Positions 60,849 through 64,000 of a stretch of DNA of 64,000 nucleotides are shown here, piece after piece; position 1 is the first letter of the stretch, and each line of letters opens with the position of its first letter. The stretch is from Mesorhizobium sp. Pch-S (lineage in GTDB: Bacteria > Pseudomonadota > Alphaproteobacteria > Rhizobiales > Rhizobiaceae). The translations under genes and the position numbers were made by a program. The notes beneath the pieces were generated by a model that made no database searches, was not told the DNA's origin, and worked only from the letters and a program-made list of their open reading frames with translations. The DNA lies in NCBI RefSeq assembly GCF_004136315.1, contig NZ_CP029562.1, forward strand, positions 5,293,501 through 5,357,500, in the 5' to 3' direction.

Positions 60849-61970
60849 ATGGTTGTTCCTCATTTCCTGAAATGGGTTGGTACTGCGAGGGTTTCCGAGC
60901 GCGCGGCTGCGGCGAGCGCACTGGCGAGAGCCTATGTGAACCGCGATCTTCCTTTCGAGGATCGATGTGCCGCCGAGGCGGCACTGACCCTTCTGCTTGA
61001 TGACGCCTCTTCCAAGGTGCGCGCGGCCATGGCCGAGGCGCTGTCGATGAGCCATCATGCCCCGGTGCAGATCATTGCCGCGCTGGCTTCGGACCAGCCG
61101 GAGGTCGCCAGCCTTGTCCTGGCACGCTCGCCGCTGCTGACTGACGCCGACCTGATCGACCGGGTCGCCGGCGGCCAGAAAGCGACGCAGGAACTGATCG
61201 CGGACCGGCCTGCGGTGTCGATGACGGTCGCAGCGGCGATCGCCGAGATCGGCGAGGCCGATGCTTGTGTGACGCTGCTTTCCAATCCAGGCGCCGCGAT
61301 CGCATCGATGAGCTATCGGCGCATCGCCGAACGGCATGGCCACGTGCCTGCGGTGCGCGAGGCACTGATCGCGCATGATACGCTGCCCGCAGACTGCCGC
61401 CATATGCTGCTGGTCAAGCTCGGCGATGCCCTGAAGGGCTCGCCGCTGGTGCTGGCGCTGATGGGCTCCGCACGCGCTGACCGTGTGTTGCGCGACGCCT
61501 GCGTAAAGGCCTCGGTCACCTTGATCGAGAGCACGCGGGCAGGGGAGCACCCGGCCCTCGTCGAGCATCTGCGCCTGCGCGGCGATCTCACCGCCGCCTT
61601 CATCATTCGCACCGTGGCGCATGGCAAGGTCGATTTCTTTGGCGCGGTCCTGGTGGCGTTGACAGGTCAATCGGAGCAGCGGGTAAGGTCACTGCTGGCA
61701 GGCGGCAACGATGTTGCGCTGCAGGCGCTGTTCACTTCCGCAGGGCTGTCGCCCGGCATGCACGGCGTCATGCTCAGGGCGCTGAAGGTGTGGCGCGAGG
61801 TTGCCAACGGCAAGCGCGTCGCCGGTGTGCAGGAAGTGAGCTGGCTGATGCTCAGGGAGATCGGGGGGCAGCAGGCTGCCGGCGATCTGGCTACACTCAT
61901 AAAGTCGATCCATCTGGATGCACTGCGCCAGAACGCACGCGGTCACGCATTGGCCATCGCCGCCGCCTAG
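60849..61970 (+). CDS. DUF2336 domain-containing protein
   Basis: A 373-residue protein composed mostly of alpha-helical HEAT-like repeats (for example FEDRCAAEAALTLLLDDASSKVRAAMAEAL, then QIIAALASDQPEVASLVLAR and ELIADRPAVSMTVAAAIAE), as expected for DUF2336 (PF10098). No catalytic motif or membrane segment is seen. The function is unknown; the fold suggests protein binding. The start is the ATG at 60849; ten codons upstream are also open. Confidence 0.88.
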   Translation: MVVPHFLKWVGTARVSERAAAASALARAYVNRDLPFEDRCAAEAALTLLLDDASSKVRAAMAEALSMSHHAPVQIIAALASDQPEVASLVLARSPLLTDADLIDRVAGGQKATQELIADRPAVSMTVAAAIAEIGEADACVTLLSNPGAAIASMSYRRIAERHGHVPAVREALIAHDTLPADCRHMLLVKLGDALKGSPLVLALMGSARADRVLRDACVKASVTLIESTRAGEHPALVEHLRLRGDLTAAFIIRTVAHGKVDFFGAVLVALTGQSEQRVRSLLAGGNDVALQALFTSAGLSPGMHGVMLRALKVWREVANGKRVAGVQEVSWLMLREIGGQQAAGDLATLIKSIHLDALRQNARGHALAIAAA

Positions 61971-62010
61971 CCTGTGGCCGACGGGAATCAGCCACGGGTG
62001 ACGCAGGGCC

Positions 62011-62847
62011 ATGCATCGATCGGTCGGTATTTTGGTAGCGGGGCTCTGCATCCAGAGCGGTGGGATAGCGAGTTCTGCGGAACAAGAGGCTCGAGTAGCT
62101 CGAACATTCAAGCCGCTTCCTGCCCACGCCGTAGCGGACTATCAGCTTGGTGGCGCCTACGATCCGCCGGCGGGAACCACTGTCGTCGTGCGCGACAGTA
62201 CCGCTGCGCCGGCCCAAGGCCTTTACAACATATGCTACGTCAATGGTTTTCAGACACAGCCCGGCGTGGCGTGGCCACCTCGGTTGCTGGTCAGGAACGG
62301 CAAGGGTAAGCCGCTGGTCGATCCGGATTGGCCGGATGAGCATCTGCTCGACATATCATCGGAAAAACTTCGGACTGCCGTGCTGGAGCGCCTGGCTGTC
62401 ACCATTGCCGAATGTGCCCACGCGGGGTTCGATGCCGTTGAATTCGACAATCTGGACTCCTTCACGAGGTCAAGGGGCGCGCTCAAACACAAGGACGCGG
62501 TCGCTTTCGCAGAACTGCTGGTGCGTGCCGCACATGAACAGGGTCTCGCGGCAGGGCAAAAGAACACACCCCAGCTTTCCGACGGTGAGAGAAGGCGGAT
62601 CGGATTCGATTTCGTGGTATCCGAGGAATGCCACCGCTACGACGAATGCTCCGCATACACGCGGTTCTACGGCGACCGGGTCATCAACATCGAGTATGTC
62701 GATGATCTTCGTGCGCCTTTTGCCGATGTCTGCGCAGATGCCGCCACGCCTCGCGACACCATTCTTCGTGATCGGGAACTCAACCCAGCGCAGCGCGCGA
62801 GCTACCGCTATGATCATTGCGTTGCGCATCGGACCGTCCGGCAATAG
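62011..62847 (+). CDS. Exported glycoside hydrolase family 114-like protein (endo-alpha-1,4-polygalactosaminidase type)
   Basis: A 278-residue protein with a short signal peptide (MHRSVGILVAGLCIQSGGIASS) and a TIM-barrel domain of the GH114 type. ADYQLGGAYDPPAGTTVVVRDST and LYNICYVNGFQTQP begin the barrel, and GFDAVEFDNLDSF carries the acidic active-site residues. Family members cleave galactosaminogalactan-type polymers. Bacterial homologues are common in rhizobia without known substrate. It is not part of an obvious polysaccharide locus. Confidence 0.87.
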   Translation: MHRSVGILVAGLCIQSGGIASSAEQEARVARTFKPLPAHAVADYQLGGAYDPPAGTTVVVRDSTAAPAQGLYNICYVNGFQTQPGVAWPPRLLVRNGKGKPLVDPDWPDEHLLDISSEKLRTAVLERLAVTIAECAHAGFDAVEFDNLDSFTRSRGALKHKDAVAFAELLVRAAHEQGLAAGQKNTPQLSDGERRRIGFDFVVSEECHRYDECSAYTRFYGDRVINIEYVDDLRAPFADVCADAATPRDTILRDRELNPAQRASYRYDHCVAHRTVRQ

Positions 62848-62895
62848 CCCATCCAGCCCGATGCTGCGGCGAGCTCGAGCCGAACAGCCACTGTT

Positions 62896-64000
62896 CTAGT
62901 CCTTGCGGAAGAAATCCGGGTAATCTTCGGCGGCGGCGGCAACCACACGCAGCGATGCAGCAACGCGCAGCGCGTCCGGCGTACCAGTCGCGGCAATCGC
63001 AGCCGCGTCCGCGCGCATCGCGGCGATGCTGGCAATCCACGCCTCATTCGGCACGCGGACAAGCAGATTGCGCGCCAGTTGCCGTAGAAAGTCGCTGACG
63101 TTCTGCGTCATGGCTGATGGCAGGCCGCCGGCTTTCTGGTCGATGCGCAGGCGAAGCAGTTCCAGCCCTACCATCACCGAAGCAACACTGCCATCGAACA
63201 GGCCTTCGCTCTTGCGACCGGCCTGCTGTACCAGCGGCATCATCTGGTTGACGCGGTCGTAGGCGAGGCTTTCGAAGGCTGAACGGCGCGGAATGCGGTC
63301 ATGCAGGCACAGTCGGACCAGATCCTCACGCATGGCGCCGGCGATCCGGCGTGCGGTGGCGATCGGGTCGACGGGCAACACCACCATGAACACGCCGATG
63401 GCGATCAGGATGCCGACCAGGACCGAAATCGAGCCGGCGAAGAAGGCGGCGGGATCGTAGCTCATGCCCTGATGCGGATTGAGGAAGGCCAGGAAATTTA
63501 TGGCGAAGGCGGTAGCGACGCCGACGAGACGCGGATTGGCCATGGCGAGAGCCGCGGGCACGAGGATGGGCACGACAAACAGCACGAACCAGCCAAAGCC
63601 CGGCAGTACCGGCAAGGCAAGCTGACCGACCACAAACGCAACCGGAAGCGCCAGCAACGTGCCTTTGAAAAACCCCCAGGAAACCTGTGCCGGATCCGGC
63701 CTGGACGCGAACAGGCTTGAAACGACAGCAACGAGGATCAGCGTGCCAGCCGCCTCCGACCAGTGAGTGGTCAGCCAGAAACTGGCGACAAGCATGGTGG
63801 CCACCGTGGCGCGGATGGCATTGCGCCAGGCAGCATGGTGATCGCGATGCACGATCAGCGCTGGCTGCCGGCGCTGTCGCATGGCTTTTTCCGTTGTCGG
63901 TCGCCGCACGGCATCGAGACCGCGCAATACCTCGCGCAGAGATTGCGCAAATTCGCCGGCGACGGTGAGACGGGTGATGGTCCCGACCGGATCTTCGCCT
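62896..64000 (-). CDS. FUSC family transporter, 5' end beyond the window
   Basis: The frame is open to the right edge, so at least 368 C-terminal residues are present. The region after AAWRNAIRATVATMLVASFW contains about five hydrophobic segments (ILVAVVSSLF, TLLALPVAFVVGQLALP, WFVLFVVPILVPAAL and VLVGILIAIGVFMVVLP), followed by a cytoplasmic helical tail. This is the second half of a FUSC/aromatic acid exporter (AaeB-like, PF04632) protein, probably an inner-membrane efflux subunit. The TTG at 63927 is only an in-frame codon, not a real start. Partner AaeA-type genes, if any, lie outside. Confidence 0.85.
   Translation of the reverse strand, partial: GEDPVGTITRLTVAGEFAQSLREVLRGLDAVRRPTTEKAMRQRRQPALIVHRDHHAAWRNAIRATVATMLVASFWLTTHWSEAAGTLILVAVVSSLFASRPDPAQVSWGFFKGTLLALPVAFVVGQLALPVLPGFGWFVLFVVPILVPAALAMANPRLVGVATAFAINFLAFLNPHQGMSYDPAAFFAGSISVLVGILIAIGVFMVVLPVDPIATARRIAGAMREDLVRLCLHDRIPRRSAFESLAYDRVNQMMPLVQQAGRKSEGLFDGSVASVMVGLELLRLRIDQKAGGLPSAMTQNVSDFLRQLARNLLVRVPNEAWIASIAAMRADAAAIAATGTPDALRVAASLRVVAAAAEDYPDFFRKD

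Overview
The window looks like chromosomal DNA of a GC-rich alphaproteobacterium of the order Hyphomicrobiales (Rhizobiales), most likely Phyllobacteriaceae (Mesorhizobium/Aminobacter type). The reasons are an LdtR/LdtP pair preceded by a DUF6163 gene, an ATP12 chaperone gene, OpgC, DUF2336, an Atu4866-type protein, and a family of short intergenic palindromic elements typical of such genomes. No rRNA, tRNA, CRISPR array, integrase or transposase was seen.

Layout. 0.3-13.6 kb: RDD protein, serine hydrolase, opgC, a LacI regulator, then three units in which a regulator sits beside a transporter or enzyme gene and palindromic operators can be read between them (TetR/TetA-like, GntR/MFS), followed by a GT90 glycosyltransferase, ppk2, a membrane alpha/beta hydrolase and hemB. 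13.7-17.7 kb: an acyl-CoA hydrolase, DUF6163, ldtR and ldtP (cell-wall remodelling). 17.7-30.6 kb: an accessory block with LysR/DHA2 efflux, PstS plus a Na/Pi symporter, two SDRs and an Atu4866 protein facing a LysR regulator, a CPA1 antiporter, an antibiotic-resistance-type ABC-F gene with a leader, and a DHFR-like protein behind a 27-bp palindrome. 30.8-35.1 kb: glyA, degP, rarA. 35.1-42.3 kb: a second accessory block (Stf0 sulfotransferase, MntP, RidA, PhyH, hygromycin-kinase-like APH, GMC oxidoreductase, AspH/LpxO-like). 42.3-47.6 kb: crcB, rluC, an EamA exporter, atp12 and an MHS-family transporter. 47.7-51.6 kb: LLM oxidoreductase, LysR, SoxR with its box, and a cupin/monooxygenase pair. 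51.7-57.6 kb: yidD, a D,D-carboxypeptidase, a class D beta-lactamase, thrS and an acyltransferase. 57.6-64 kb: a secreted protein, a nitroreductase, a CoA-ester lyase/MaoC pair, DUF2336, GH114 and a FUSC transporter cut by the right edge.

Themes. The window is rich in envelope maintenance and drug defence: L,D-transpeptidase, D,D-carboxypeptidase, class D beta-lactamase, several MFS exporters with local repressors, an ABC-F ribosome-protection candidate and an aminoglycoside-kinase-like gene. Three coding stretches (hemB, the MHS transporter and the ABC-F leader ORF) can each be restored by adding one G or C to a short homopolymer, which points to base-calling deletions in this assembly rather than to real pseudogenes. 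The most interesting candidate for undescribed biology is the leader upstream of the ABC-F gene (29816-29937): a GTG-started micro-ORF with a strong ribosome site and a hairpin.
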